Assembly (NCBI GenBank): GCA_049975425.1
Contig: JBNGDI010000026.1
Coordinates: forward strand, 1-50,185
Reading direction: 5' to 3'
Length of the DNA: 50,185 nucleotides
Source: HyVt-105 sp049975425
GTDB lineage: Bacteria; Bacteroidota; Bacteroidia; Bacteroidales; VadinHA17
In this document: positions 17,462 through 26,033 of the stretch, piece after piece
Position numbering within the stretch: the first letter of the stretch is position 1
How the letters are laid out: each line of letters begins with the position of its first letter
Program-made: the position numbers and the translations under genes
The notes under the pieces: model-generated
The model's input: the letters and a program-made list of their open reading frames with translations, nothing else
Database searches by the model: none
What the model was told of the DNA's origin: nothing

Positions 17462-17485
17462 ACACCGCCTGTGGCGAAACTTTTG

Positions 17486-17493
17486 TACTTTTG
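17486..17493 (+). promoter_or_regulatory. Putative -7 element (TACTTTTG) very close to the lipoprotein start
   Basis: Exact TAnnTTTG match ending 4 nt before the ATG at 17498. A transcript made here would begin at or near that ATG, so the mRNA may be leaderless, or translation may begin at the next in-frame ATG at 17510. Confidence 0.45.
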
Positions 17494-17497
17494 TATT

Positions 17498-17998
17498 ATG
17501 CCAAGGAAAATGTCATTCCCGTTTATGGTGGTATGGCTTATTGCCTCCTGGATAGCCGGTTGCCGGAAAATAGAGAGCTATCCCCCGGAACCTTATATTG
17601 AATATGAAAGATTTGAAGTGAGGGATTCGACGGATATGCTGGGCAACCAGAAGCTGATCGGATCGCTGTGGTTTTATTTTGTTGACGGTGACGGCGATGT
17701 AGGTGCGGCTGACACCAGCGACACTTCCGGCAAATACAACCTGTTCTTCACCATGTTCGAGAAAATTGACGGGGAATTTTATGAGGTAGGTCTGGACAAG
17801 CTGGGTGAACCCATCCGGTTCATCATCCCCTTTATGGAAAGGACAGGGCAGAACAAAACCCTGAAGGGGGAAATCAATGTGGAATTTGAATATTATTTCA
17901 ATGTATTTGATACCATAAGGTATGATTTTTATATAACAGACCGGGCGGGGAATTACAGCAATATTGAATCAACTCCAGAGCTGGTACTGGAACTGTAA
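17498..17998 (+). CDS. Small exported lipoprotein of unknown function
   Basis: A 166-residue protein with a lipoprotein signal peptide: basic start (MPRKM), hydrophobic stretch and lipobox IAGC at about residues 22-25. The mature part has an acidic Asp/Gly-rich run DGDGDVGAADTSDTSG at about 60-75 that resembles a calcium-binding loop, then beta-strand-like alternation. Many Bacteroidota encode comparable small lipoproteins (VDGDGDIG pattern), usually annotated as hypothetical. I do not recognise a named family. It lies downstream of der and upstream of the hemerythrin gene, on the same strand. The start at 17498 is preferred over 17471 because the promoter-like motif lies between them. Confidence 0.75.
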   Translation: MPRKMSFPFMVVWLIASWIAGCRKIESYPPEPYIEYERFEVRDSTDMLGNQKLIGSLWFYFVDGDGDVGAADTSDTSGKYNLFFTMFEKIDGEFYEVGLDKLGEPIRFIIPFMERTGQNKTLKGEINVEFEYYFNVFDTIRYDFYITDRAGNYSNIESTPELVLEL

Positions 17999-18034
17999 TT
18001 CCATGCTTATCCGGCTATAAAATAAACTTCCGGC

Positions 18035-18775
18035 ATGATAACGGAAAAAACAAAAATGGCCGATCTGATTCACCTGAATCATAAATTACTTCCCGTTATC
18101 GGAAGGTTCGGAATAAACCTGGGGTTCGGCGACAGTACGGTGAATGAAATTTGCCGGAAAAAGGGTATTGAAACAGCCTTCTTCCTTGAGGTAGTGAACG
18201 CATTTCATGACCCCGACTATTATCCACAGGAGAATCTTCGCCAATTCTCGCTTCAGCTTATTGTTGATTACCTCAGGAACACCCACCGCTTTTATCTGGA
18301 TAAAAAGATTCCCGAAATTGAAGATATGATCGAGGCAATGATCAGGGATTGCTATCCCGGAAAGGAGCATATTGATCTTATAAGGGTTTTTTTCGGCAAT
18401 TACAGGGAGGAACTCATCGCGCACATAGAACGGGAAGAAGAAACCGTTTTCCCCTATGCTCTCATGGTAGAGGAAGCTTTCCTGAAAGGTAGCCTTACCG
18501 GAGAGCAGCTTGAACAGATCAGGAACAGATCCATGAAGGATTATCAGGAAGAACATGATGATATTGAAGAGAAACTGTATGATCTGAAAAATATCATCAT
18601 CAAATACCTCCCCCAACCACAGGATGTTTCAGGATGCACGCACATTCTCTATGAATTGTTCTACCTCGAGCAGGATATAAACGACCATTCCCGTATTGAG
18701 GACAAGGTACTTGCTCCCAAAGTAGAACAAATGGAAAAGGTGCTTCTGGAGCGATACCCCTTGTCCGATGGCTGA
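18035..18775 (+). CDS. Hemerythrin-domain protein (RIC/ScdA-like di-iron protein)
   Basis: A 246-residue protein. The N-terminal 60 residues resemble the DUF542/ScdA_N domain (INLGFGDSTVNEICRKKGI). The rest is a four-helix hemerythrin domain with the expected ligand set: His84, His130, Glu134, His174, His218 and Glu222, in the patterns HIEREE and HSRIED. This architecture matches RIC/YtfE/ScdA proteins, linked to repair of iron-sulfur clusters after nitrosative or oxidative stress. The usual N-terminal double Cys is reduced here to one Cys (EIC). Its 3' end overlaps the next gene by 8 nt, so it is translationally coupled to a LuxR-type regulator. Confidence 0.85.
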   Translation: MITEKTKMADLIHLNHKLLPVIGRFGINLGFGDSTVNEICRKKGIETAFFLEVVNAFHDPDYYPQENLRQFSLQLIVDYLRNTHRFYLDKKIPEIEDMIEAMIRDCYPGKEHIDLIRVFFGNYREELIAHIEREEETVFPYALMVEEAFLKGSLTGEQLEQIRNRSMKDYQEEHDDIEEKLYDLKNIIIKYLPQPQDVSGCTHILYELFYLEQDINDHSRIEDKVLAPKVEQMEKVLLERYPLSDG

Positions 18776-19364
18776 TCTTACGGCAATTGTTATTGAAAAT
18801 TCCTACGTGATACGCAAAGGCTGGACCCAGATACTCCGTTCCTTTGACGAAATCAGAAATATATATGAATTCGCTGAAATAGAAGAATGTCTGCCCTTAC
18901 TTCCCAAATACCATCCCGATCTGGTTCTGTATCATTCTACCCGTATTCACCAGGAAATCGGATCATACCTTTCAGGAAAAGAAATTGGAAAAATTTTCTG
19001 GGTTGATATCTCACCGGAAGAACATAAAAAGGAAGATATTCCCGAATGGGCCGATCTGAGTCTTTCTCCCCTGCTCCCCCGAGAAAAGATCAGGCAGTCG
19101 CTTGAACAGATCATGCATGATCTGGGAGGAGAAACAGAGCAGGGCTATCACACGGAGCTGAGCCACAGGGAGATCACAGTACTGAAATTAATATCCAGGG
19201 GATTGACCAATAAAGAGATAGCCGATAAAATGTATATCTCGCCGCATACGGTGATCACTCACCGGAGAAACATTACACGTAAACTGGGGATAAAAACCGT
19301 GGCCGGCCTCACCGTTTATGCCATCCTGAACAATCTGGTCAATCTGGATGAGATTGAATCGTGA
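18768..19364 (+). CDS. LuxR-family transcriptional regulator with degenerate receiver domain
   Basis: A 198-residue protein: an N-terminal receiver-like domain (about 4-115) and a C-terminal LuxR helix-turn-helix (about 129-190; LSHREITVLKLISRGLTNKE, TVITHRRNITRKLGIK). The receiver keeps the (H)PDLVL strand but has His56 where the phospho-accepting Asp should be (LVLYHSTR), and the acidic pair near the N-terminus is replaced by Glu-Asn (IVIENS). It therefore is unlikely to be controlled by phosphorylation. It overlaps the hemerythrin gene by 8 nt, suggesting that the di-iron protein and this regulator share one signal, for example NO, O2 or iron-redox state. It converges with the phosphatase gene, 6 bp away. 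Confidence 0.87.
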   Translation: MADLTAIVIENSYVIRKGWTQILRSFDEIRNIYEFAEIEECLPLLPKYHPDLVLYHSTRIHQEIGSYLSGKEIGKIFWVDISPEEHKKEDIPEWADLSLSPLLPREKIRQSLEQIMHDLGGETEQGYHTELSHREITVLKLISRGLTNKEIADKMYISPHTVITHRRNITRKLGIKTVAGLTVYAILNNLVNLDEIES

Positions 19365-19370
19365 AATGGG

Positions 19371-22300
19371 TCAGGGGATACTGATCCCCATAAACAGAAC
19401 ATCATCCACCTGGGGATATTCTTTTTTCCAAAGGAAGAAACTGGTTTTGATATGTTCATACTGTTCTTCCATAGGCAAACGGTGGATGTCATCCAGCAAA
19501 TTTTTAAGCCTCACCATTTTGAATTTCTTGCCCAGCGGCCCTCCGAACTGGTCGGGATATCCGTCGGAAAACATATACAGAATATCCCCTGATTCAAGGG
19601 CATATTCCTGGTCCTGAAACTGCTTGGTGTCGAATAATTCGCCTCCGATGGAGCTTCTGTTTCCCCGGATATACATCAGTTCGTTCCGGTGAAACAGCAT
19701 AATAGGCCGCATGGCAGAAGCAAAACGCAGGTGACGGGTTTTCAGATTGATTTCGCAGATGGTAATATCCATCCCGTCGGTTGTACGCTGCATTTCCACA
19801 TTCTGGTTCAGGGTCTGGGTAATTTCATTATCGAGTTTCTCCAGTAAAAGTGAGGGGGTGGTAAGATCATCGCGCAGGGTGAATTCCTTGATCAGGGTAG
19901 ACCCGATCATTGACATAAAAGCACCCGGCACGCCATGTCCTGTGCTGTCGGCACATACAATCAGGAACCGGTCATTATTTACCCTGTCGAACCAGTAAAA
20001 ATCGCCGCTCACAATATCTCGCGGTAGATAAAATATGAACGAACCCGGGAAATGTTCCTTCAGCTTGCTTTCGGGAGGCAAAATACTGGCCTGTATGCGC
20101 TGTGCATAGTTGATACTGTCAGTAATCTCCCGGTTCTTGATCTCAAGTTCCTCCTTCTGCTCCACCACTTCGCGGGTCCTGATTTCCAGTTCCTTTTCCA
20201 GGTATTCCCTCAGTCGGCGCTGATTCCTTTCACGGATACGAATGATCAGAATAAATACCACAACGATGACTGCTACGATGATAAGATAGAACCACCAGGT
20301 TTTCCATAAGGGTTTCTGAACAATGATCTCGAATGAGCAGGGAGTTTCGGTACAGATACCAGAAGAGGAACAGGCATGAAGCAGGAAACGGTATCTTCCG
20401 TCGGTAATCCTGGGGTAATTCGCAAAACGGTTCGACGAAGGTTCCGACCACTCGGGATCATAGTTCTCCATCTTAAACCGGTAAATCACACCCTGAGGAT
20501 CTTTGTAGCTCAGGCCTATAAATTCTATTCTTATCCTGTAAATGCCATAGGGAAGCCGGATCGTTTCCCGGAAGGGAACCGGGTCGTCCCCCACCCTTAG
20601 GGAGACAATGTTGGGTATGGGAGAACGGGCAAGACTGCTTTCTTTCCGGTAATCATAGCTGATCAATCCCTGTGTGGTTCCTATAAGGACACGCCCCTGC
20701 GCATCCAGTGCTATAGCCCCCGCATTGCAGTCGCCGGTTATACCCATGTTGGCGGAGTATGTTACCACCACGTTCCTTTCCGCATCGATCCGGGAAATAC
20801 CTGAACGGTGACCTACCCATATATGTCCATTGGAATCAGCCAGTATGCTCTTGCAGTATTCTGATAACAGGCCGTTATTCCGTGTATACATAAATACCGT
20901 ATCGGAAGTAAAATGAAACACACCGTTCCCGTCGCTGGCAGCCCATACCTCGCCGTTCGCATCGAGTATCAGATCGGTAAACACATTGGCTCGTACAAGA
21001 AAATGGGCATCATGCACCTCCTTCAGTTCGCCTTCGGGAGAAATACGGTAGATCATCCGGGAAGTGGTGGCGACCCATGCATGATGATCTTCATCTACAT
21101 ATACAGCATTGATGCTGTTGTGCGAAAGTCCGTTCCGGTTGGTGAAATGCATTTTTTCACCCGTACTGATCCGTATCCTGAAAACCCCGTACATGGTGGC
21201 GATCCATACATAATCACCTCCTCCGGAAATATCCCTGACGGAGTTCTCGTTATTGTCCTGGGTGCGGTGAATGTTACGAAACAACTGTTCTCCTTTACGT
21301 TTCAGGTATGCTCCGTTCCTTGAGGTACCTACCCACAGGGATCCTTTCTCATCCTTATAAATGGCAGTAATTTCATCATCTGGAAGCCCTGCTCCCGGAG
21401 TGGGAGTAAAAATGCCATCATTACCCGGCGCGGAAGTTGCATATATTCCCGTTTCGCTTCCCAGCCAGTAGCCTTCCTGATCGGCATATACCGACAAAAT
21501 GTTATTACCCAGCTCACTCCCGGGAAATTCATAAAAGCCAAACGCCTCATCCAGTAACATGGACAATCCCCTCCCAAATGTCCCCATCCAGATATTCCCT
21601 TCGTGGTCCTGGTATACCTGGCGTATATTATCTGTGGGCAATCCGTTTGAGGAATCATAAACCACATATCCGGTATAGGTTTCCTGCTCCGTATCAAAAA
21701 CCAGCTTCACAGCACCCTGTCCAAAGGTGCTGACCCACAGGTTCTGATCCCTGTCTTCATATACATGCTGAATATTCAAATGATCAAGACCCAGTAACCG
21801 GCTGATTGATATGACTTCAGGCTCCATGCCCGGAACCACTGAATAAATTCCGCCGGCAGAGGCCACCCAGAACCCCCTGGCTTCCTTTCTAGGTATAATC
21901 CAGTTAACTCTTTCTTCGGGGATTTCACCCACCCTTCTTTCCATAACCATCAGGCTGTCTCCCTGCTTCCGGTATACATACAATCCACGGTCCGTTCCGA
22001 TCAGCATCTTTTCATGGTCAATCCATCCAATAGAAAAGATCAGCCGGTCAATTTTTAAATGCTGCAGGGAATCCCGGTAATGGATCAGACCGTTTGCCTG
22101 GGTGGCAAGGTATATATCCCCTTCAGGAGTGGAGGTAATCTGGTTTATGTTTCCACGAGTAAACTGACGGGTGTTCACCAAATGAGAACCCGTTCTGTCC
22201 ATATACAATGCATTCCCGTCGCTGAATCCGGCCCATACCGTTCCTCCGGGGGTTTTGCAGAGGGTGGTCACATAGCCCTGCAGGGTAGAATCGTTCAGCG

Positions 22301-22532
22301 ATACCTGAGTAAATTCCAGTCCGTTGAAACGGCACAGGCCGTTGCCCGTACCTGCGATCAGATATCCGTTCTGATCCTGTATAATGCTATAAATAAAGGA
22401 ATTACAAATCCCTTCTGCCCTGTCGAAATTTCTGAACTGAAAGTCCTGTCCGGCCGCCCCCTGAAAAGAAAACAGGATGACAGGCCATATCATCAGGAAC
22501 CTTTTGATCAACTGAACCGGGGAATATTGCAT
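19371..22532 (-). CDS. Two-component-type beta-propeller receptor with SpoIIE (PP2C-like) phosphatase output
   Basis: A 1,053-residue inner-membrane receptor. A signal peptide (1-28) is followed by periplasmic two-component-regulator propeller repeats (about 30-640; recurring D..G.IWVGT.GG patterns) and a Y_Y_Y-type domain (about 655-740). A transmembrane helix (743-765), a coiled coil (766-812) and a SpoIIE domain (about 830-1052) complete it. Phosphatase motifs are visible: DIVSGDFYW (839-847), ADSTGHGVPGAFMSM, FSDGYPDQFGG and DDVLFMGI. In known propeller sensors the output is usually a histidine kinase; here it is a Ser/Thr phosphatase, which often acts on anti-sigma-factor antagonists. 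It is the last gene of the adhesin block, 3 bp after the unknown exported protein. Confidence 0.92.
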   Translation of the reverse strand: MQYSPVQLIKRFLMIWPVILFSFQGAAGQDFQFRNFDRAEGICNSFIYSIIQDQNGYLIAGTGNGLCRFNGLEFTQVSLNDSTLQGYVTTLCKTPGGTVWAGFSDGNALYMDRTGSHLVNTRQFTRGNINQITSTPEGDIYLATQANGLIHYRDSLQHLKIDRLIFSIGWIDHEKMLIGTDRGLYVYRKQGDSLMVMERRVGEIPEERVNWIIPRKEARGFWVASAGGIYSVVPGMEPEVISISRLLGLDHLNIQHVYEDRDQNLWVSTFGQGAVKLVFDTEQETYTGYVVYDSSNGLPTDNIRQVYQDHEGNIWMGTFGRGLSMLLDEAFGFYEFPGSELGNNILSVYADQEGYWLGSETGIYATSAPGNDGIFTPTPGAGLPDDEITAIYKDEKGSLWVGTSRNGAYLKRKGEQLFRNIHRTQDNNENSVRDISGGGDYVWIATMYGVFRIRISTGEKMHFTNRNGLSHNSINAVYVDEDHHAWVATTSRMIYRISPEGELKEVHDAHFLVRANVFTDLILDANGEVWAASDGNGVFHFTSDTVFMYTRNNGLLSEYCKSILADSNGHIWVGHRSGISRIDAERNVVVTYSANMGITGDCNAGAIALDAQGRVLIGTTQGLISYDYRKESSLARSPIPNIVSLRVGDDPVPFRETIRLPYGIYRIRIEFIGLSYKDPQGVIYRFKMENYDPEWSEPSSNRFANYPRITDGRYRFLLHACSSSGICTETPCSFEIIVQKPLWKTWWFYLIIVAVIVVVFILIIRIRERNQRRLREYLEKELEIRTREVVEQKEELEIKNREITDSINYAQRIQASILPPESKLKEHFPGSFIFYLPRDIVSGDFYWFDRVNNDRFLIVCADSTGHGVPGAFMSMIGSTLIKEFTLRDDLTTPSLLLEKLDNEITQTLNQNVEMQRTTDGMDITICEINLKTRHLRFASAMRPIMLFHRNELMYIRGNRSSIGGELFDTKQFQDQEYALESGDILYMFSDGYPDQFGGPLGKKFKMVRLKNLLDDIHRLPMEEQYEHIKTSFFLWKKEYPQVDDVLFMGISIP

Positions 22533-22535
22533 AAT

Positions 22536-23513
22536 CTAATCTTCCTTCTTTTGAACGGCAATTTTGTAGCGGTAGCGGGGGATTCCTCCAATAGGTGCCG
22601 TAAAGAAGGGCATGAATTCCCCGTACTGGTTCTGGATGGAGATCACCACGTTGTTATTTCTTACCACACCGGGTTCCTTTTGTTTGATAAACTGGAAATC
22701 GAGCGATGTACCGATCTCCTCCTCCTGAATCTGAAACTGGCTTTCCACCCATTCGTCTTCACCCGATACGGCATTCAACTGGCTGTTCCTGACCACGGAA
22801 ATGGTTCGGATCTCCCCGTCATCATCCCAGTCAAAATTTTGCTGTAAAACGCGTGTGGTTCCTTCATCCACAAAAGGATAGATATGTGAAATGTTGTTGG
22901 GATTGTTCCATAGCCGGAACGAATATTCATAGGTAAATGCATTGGCTCCTTCAATGGCTCTGTTTTCATCGGGCAGTGAACTCAGGTAAAAACGGTACAT
23001 GTTCCCGTCATCTCCCGAAACACCTTCCACAATGATCTTGAAAAGATACCCGTCAAAATCCTGGGAAAACTCTCCCTGGGTAGGGCTGAAAGGGCCAAAG
23101 GTAACCCAGTCGTTATCATATGCCGGGTCTTCCCCGAAAATTCTGGAAGCCAACAGGTTGCCGCTTCGATAATTCCCTACCGGATCAGCCGACCGGGCAT
23201 CTTCATCCGACCAGCAGCCATTTCCTCCGTATACATCGTACTTCATCCGGGTATTGAATGCCACGTTGATTTCGTCATGATCTCCCCCGATATCCGGATC
23301 AAATACCCTGATATACAATGGTTCATCATAATCTTTTGGCACATAGAAAAAAAACACCAGGGAAAAATCATCATCTCCCCAGGAAGTTTCAGCTTCCGGG
23401 CCGAAAGTCATCAGGTAGGGAATATTTTCCTCCGGAGTTGGCACAGGCTGAAGGTATGCATGCACGGGCAGCAAAAAAATCAATAAACCGATATATCCTC
23501 TTTTCCCTTTCAT
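22536..23513 (-). CDS. Exported protein of unknown function
   Basis: About 325 residues from MKGKRGYIGLLIFLLPVHAY, a likely signal peptide; ATGs at 23525 and 23543 are alternatives. The mature protein begins with LMTFGPEAETSWGDDD and contains several acidic, Gly/Asn-rich beta-type segments (VFDPDIGGDHDE, YDVYGGNGCWSDEDARS). These look like a carbohydrate-binding or calcium-binding beta-sandwich. I do not recognise a named family. It is co-directional with, and 3 bp from, the propeller-phosphatase gene. It lies downstream of the PKD protein, T9SS PorP/SprF and adhesin genes, so it is probably a periplasmic or surface partner of that system. Confidence 0.78.
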   Translation of the reverse strand: MKGKRGYIGLLIFLLPVHAYLQPVPTPEENIPYLMTFGPEAETSWGDDDFSLVFFFYVPKDYDEPLYIRVFDPDIGGDHDEINVAFNTRMKYDVYGGNGCWSDEDARSADPVGNYRSGNLLASRIFGEDPAYDNDWVTFGPFSPTQGEFSQDFDGYLFKIIVEGVSGDDGNMYRFYLSSLPDENRAIEGANAFTYEYSFRLWNNPNNISHIYPFVDEGTTRVLQQNFDWDDDGEIRTISVVRNSQLNAVSGEDEWVESQFQIQEEEIGTSLDFQFIKQKEPGVVRNNNVVISIQNQYGEFMPFFTAPIGGIPRYRYKIAVQKKED

Positions 23514-23636
23514 ATTGCTTATCATCCAAATATTATGCCCCAAGTTTCGGTTTTTGCCCGTTAAGCTCAGATTTCTTAACCTTCCGGCCGAAATTTACTG
23601 ATTTTTCAAGAAATCGCCGGAGTGAGCTGTTTTTTA

Positions 23637-25082
23637 TCATGGCAAAACCTCTCCAGAATTATACAACACAACAATCTTTTTCATACCGCAAACCCCCACC
23701 CTGTTTTCAGCATGAGTCGCCCTGCTTTCAGCAATCAACTGTACCCGGTACACTCCCGGTACCAGGAAAACATGCCGGGCTTCCATTCCCGTAGCTCCGG
23801 TTCCGTCTCCAAAATTCCAGTAATATTCGCCAATGATCGTCTCCGGCAAATAGGTATCTGCCCCGCTGAACAGGACTTCTTCACCGGTATAAACTGTATC
23901 CGGAGCGGCAATATGTACCTGTTCCAATTTTTCAATATGCAACGGATAGGTGGCTACATTGGCCATGATAGACCCGGTAAGTGTATCCACCACATTCAGT
24001 TTCAGCAGGTAATCACCTGGGGTAAAAGTATGTTCCACCACACGCCCCCTCTTGATCACCCCCTGACCAAGATCCCATTCATATTCATAGGTAAGGGTGT
24101 CGAGGTCGCGGGTGCCGGGTTCAAATATTTCATATGTAAAACGGTTTTCTTCCACTTCCTTGCAGGTATCAAGCCTGGGCAAAACAGAACGGAATTCGAA
24201 TATGTTATCTGTACGGAATCTGCTCGAAGTAAAATAACCTGAAGAAAGGTCCTCCCTGGCAATAAATGAAAAATCATCTTCCGGTGAATTAAAGGGAGCC
24301 GGCAGGCAAATGGGAGGCAGCCAGCCGGTTTTCACCGGAACCGTAAAATAGATATCCAGTTTCCCCGCACCTCCCGGCCTGTCGGAAGCAAAATACAATC
24401 TTCCGCTGGAGTGCACATACGGGAACATCTCATGAAAGGGCCCGTTGATAACAGGGCCGAGGTTCCGCGGCCTTCCCCACTGTCCGTTTTCCAGTTTACA
24501 TTCATAGAGATCCGAACCACCGAAACCACCGGCCTCATCCGATGCAAAGTAAAGCGTTGTACCATCGGGACTCAGGCAGGGATGGCCTATTTTATGCCCT
24601 GGATTATTGTAGGGAAAGGGTTCGGGCGTTGTCCAACGCCCGTCTTCCAGCCTGGAAATAAAAATCCCGTAATTCGGATTCCCTTTTTTTCTTTTCTTTT
24701 TTTCTCCGGCATCATAATTCCTGGTGAAATATATCTGTTTCCCGTCTGGAGAAAAAGTGGCAGGTCCTTCAAACTTCAGGCTCCTCAGCGTCTCATCGAA
24801 ATGCTGTGGTTTTCCCCATTCCGATTTATCCGCCCGGCCGACAAAAAATAATTCCGACTGAGCTTCATTGTTTTCATTGGCTACATAACCCTGAAAAATA
24901 CCTGTCCGCCGGTCGGAACAAAATACAATCCCATCGCCGTAATACACCGGTGCAAAATCATTAAAAACCCTTGAACTGAAAGGCAAACGTTCCACCACAT
25001 AGTTTTCCTGTGCCCCGGAAAAAACACTCAGGGCGGCAAAAAACAAACAACCTATCAACCTGTATGGTTTCCCCTTATTCAT
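23637..25082 (-). CDS. PD40 beta-propeller plus PKD domain protein, exported
   Basis: A 481-residue protein with a signal peptide (about 1-24). TolB-like PD40 repeats cover about 35-290, with patterns such as PATFSPDGKQIYFTRN, HPCLSPDGTTLYFASDEAGG and LYFASDRPGGAGKLDIYF. A PKD domain lies near 400-460 (YYWNFGDGTGATG, HVFLVPGVYRVQL). Unlike the PorE/OmpA-type PD40 proteins of the T9SS there is no C-terminal OmpA peptidoglycan-binding domain and no CHU_C domain. Spacing to the PorP/SprF gene is 6 bp. In Bacteroidota such proteins accompany SprF-like proteins; a role in adhesin attachment or export is inferred. Confidence 0.86.
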   Translation of the reverse strand: MNKGKPYRLIGCLFFAALSVFSGAQENYVVERLPFSSRVFNDFAPVYYGDGIVFCSDRRTGIFQGYVANENNEAQSELFFVGRADKSEWGKPQHFDETLRSLKFEGPATFSPDGKQIYFTRNYDAGEKKKRKKGNPNYGIFISRLEDGRWTTPEPFPYNNPGHKIGHPCLSPDGTTLYFASDEAGGFGGSDLYECKLENGQWGRPRNLGPVINGPFHEMFPYVHSSGRLYFASDRPGGAGKLDIYFTVPVKTGWLPPICLPAPFNSPEDDFSFIAREDLSSGYFTSSRFRTDNIFEFRSVLPRLDTCKEVEENRFTYEIFEPGTRDLDTLTYEYEWDLGQGVIKRGRVVEHTFTPGDYLLKLNVVDTLTGSIMANVATYPLHIEKLEQVHIAAPDTVYTGEEVLFSGADTYLPETIIGEYYWNFGDGTGATGMEARHVFLVPGVYRVQLIAESRATHAENRVGVCGMKKIVVLYNSGEVLP

Positions 25083-25088
25083 TACGTT

Positions 25089-26033
25089 TTAAAAATACCT
25101 TGGATTATGAGCCCTTATCTTACTGAACAATTCATATCTAATAAAGATCTCATGACTGCCATTCAGGTAATGATTCATCTGCGAAAGGGCGTAATCATAA
25201 GAATAACCCATCAATAACCTGTCGCTTATCTGAAACTCGATAATGCCCACCACAGCAGGTCCGGTATTATCTATATCGGTCCGGTAAGAAGCTCCCAGCC
25301 ACAGAAAGTCGTTGAACAAAATGAAACTGGTATTGACATCGAACTGAATACTGTTCGAAGCGGACTGATACTTGACCAGCACGGAAGGTTTCCATTTGAA
25401 ATCATGGGTTGAAACCAGAAGCACCCCTCCGGTAAGGAAATAATTATAATCGGTCATATCCCACGAGGGCTTGTAGCCGGAACTGAGTGTATCGATACGG
25501 TAAGTGGTAAGCAGGGGAACCGAAGCGCCCAGGTAAAAACGGTCTGTAGAATAGTACATGCCGAACCCGAAATTGGGCAGAATAGCCGATTCAGGCACCC
25601 GGGTAAAATACGGATCGTCAGGATCATCCAGTATGATCCTTGACAGGTCCTGTGTCTCAAAAAACGCTCCGGCCTTCAGTCCCAGTGACATAATCCCATT
25701 TCCCAGAGGAAAGCGGTAAGCGTAGTTAAGATAGGCCTGGGTCAGGTTTCGGATATCGATCTTTTCACGCATCAGAAAAACACCCAGTCCCACCCGCTGC
25801 TTTTTCAGGGGAGTATGCATACTGAATGTCTGTGCTTCAGGAGCATTTTCTATACCGGCCCATTGTTTCTTGTACATCAGGCTCATACTGAGTGCCTCCC
25901 TGCTGCCGGCATAGGCGGGATTAATAGCCAGCCCGTTGAACATATACTGACTGAACCCGGCATACTGATTCTGGGAAAAAACCGTCAGGGAAGTCCACGC
26001 AAGCCATATGATAAGAAATATCTTTTTCATCAT
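25089..26033 (-). CDS. PorP/SprF family type IX secretion membrane protein
   Basis: A 314-residue outer membrane beta-barrel protein with a signal peptide (MMKKIFLIIWLAWTSLTVFS) and the diagnostic N-terminal pattern QYAGFSQYMFNGLAINPAYAGSRE. The barrel alternates aromatic and Gly/Asn residues throughout (LGASVPLLTTYRID, LMGYSYDYALSQM). SprF in Flavobacterium johnsoniae is needed for secretion of the SprB adhesin and attaches to CHU_C-type cargo. Its ATG overlaps the adhesin stop codon in an ATGA, so the two are translationally coupled, which strongly suggests that this protein handles that adhesin. Confidence 0.93.
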   Translation of the reverse strand: MMKKIFLIIWLAWTSLTVFSQNQYAGFSQYMFNGLAINPAYAGSREALSMSLMYKKQWAGIENAPEAQTFSMHTPLKKQRVGLGVFLMREKIDIRNLTQAYLNYAYRFPLGNGIMSLGLKAGAFFETQDLSRIILDDPDDPYFTRVPESAILPNFGFGMYYSTDRFYLGASVPLLTTYRIDTLSSGYKPSWDMTDYNYFLTGGVLLVSTHDFKWKPSVLVKYQSASNSIQFDVNTSFILFNDFLWLGASYRTDIDNTGPAVVGIIEFQISDRLLMGYSYDYALSQMNHYLNGSHEIFIRYELFSKIRAHNPRYF

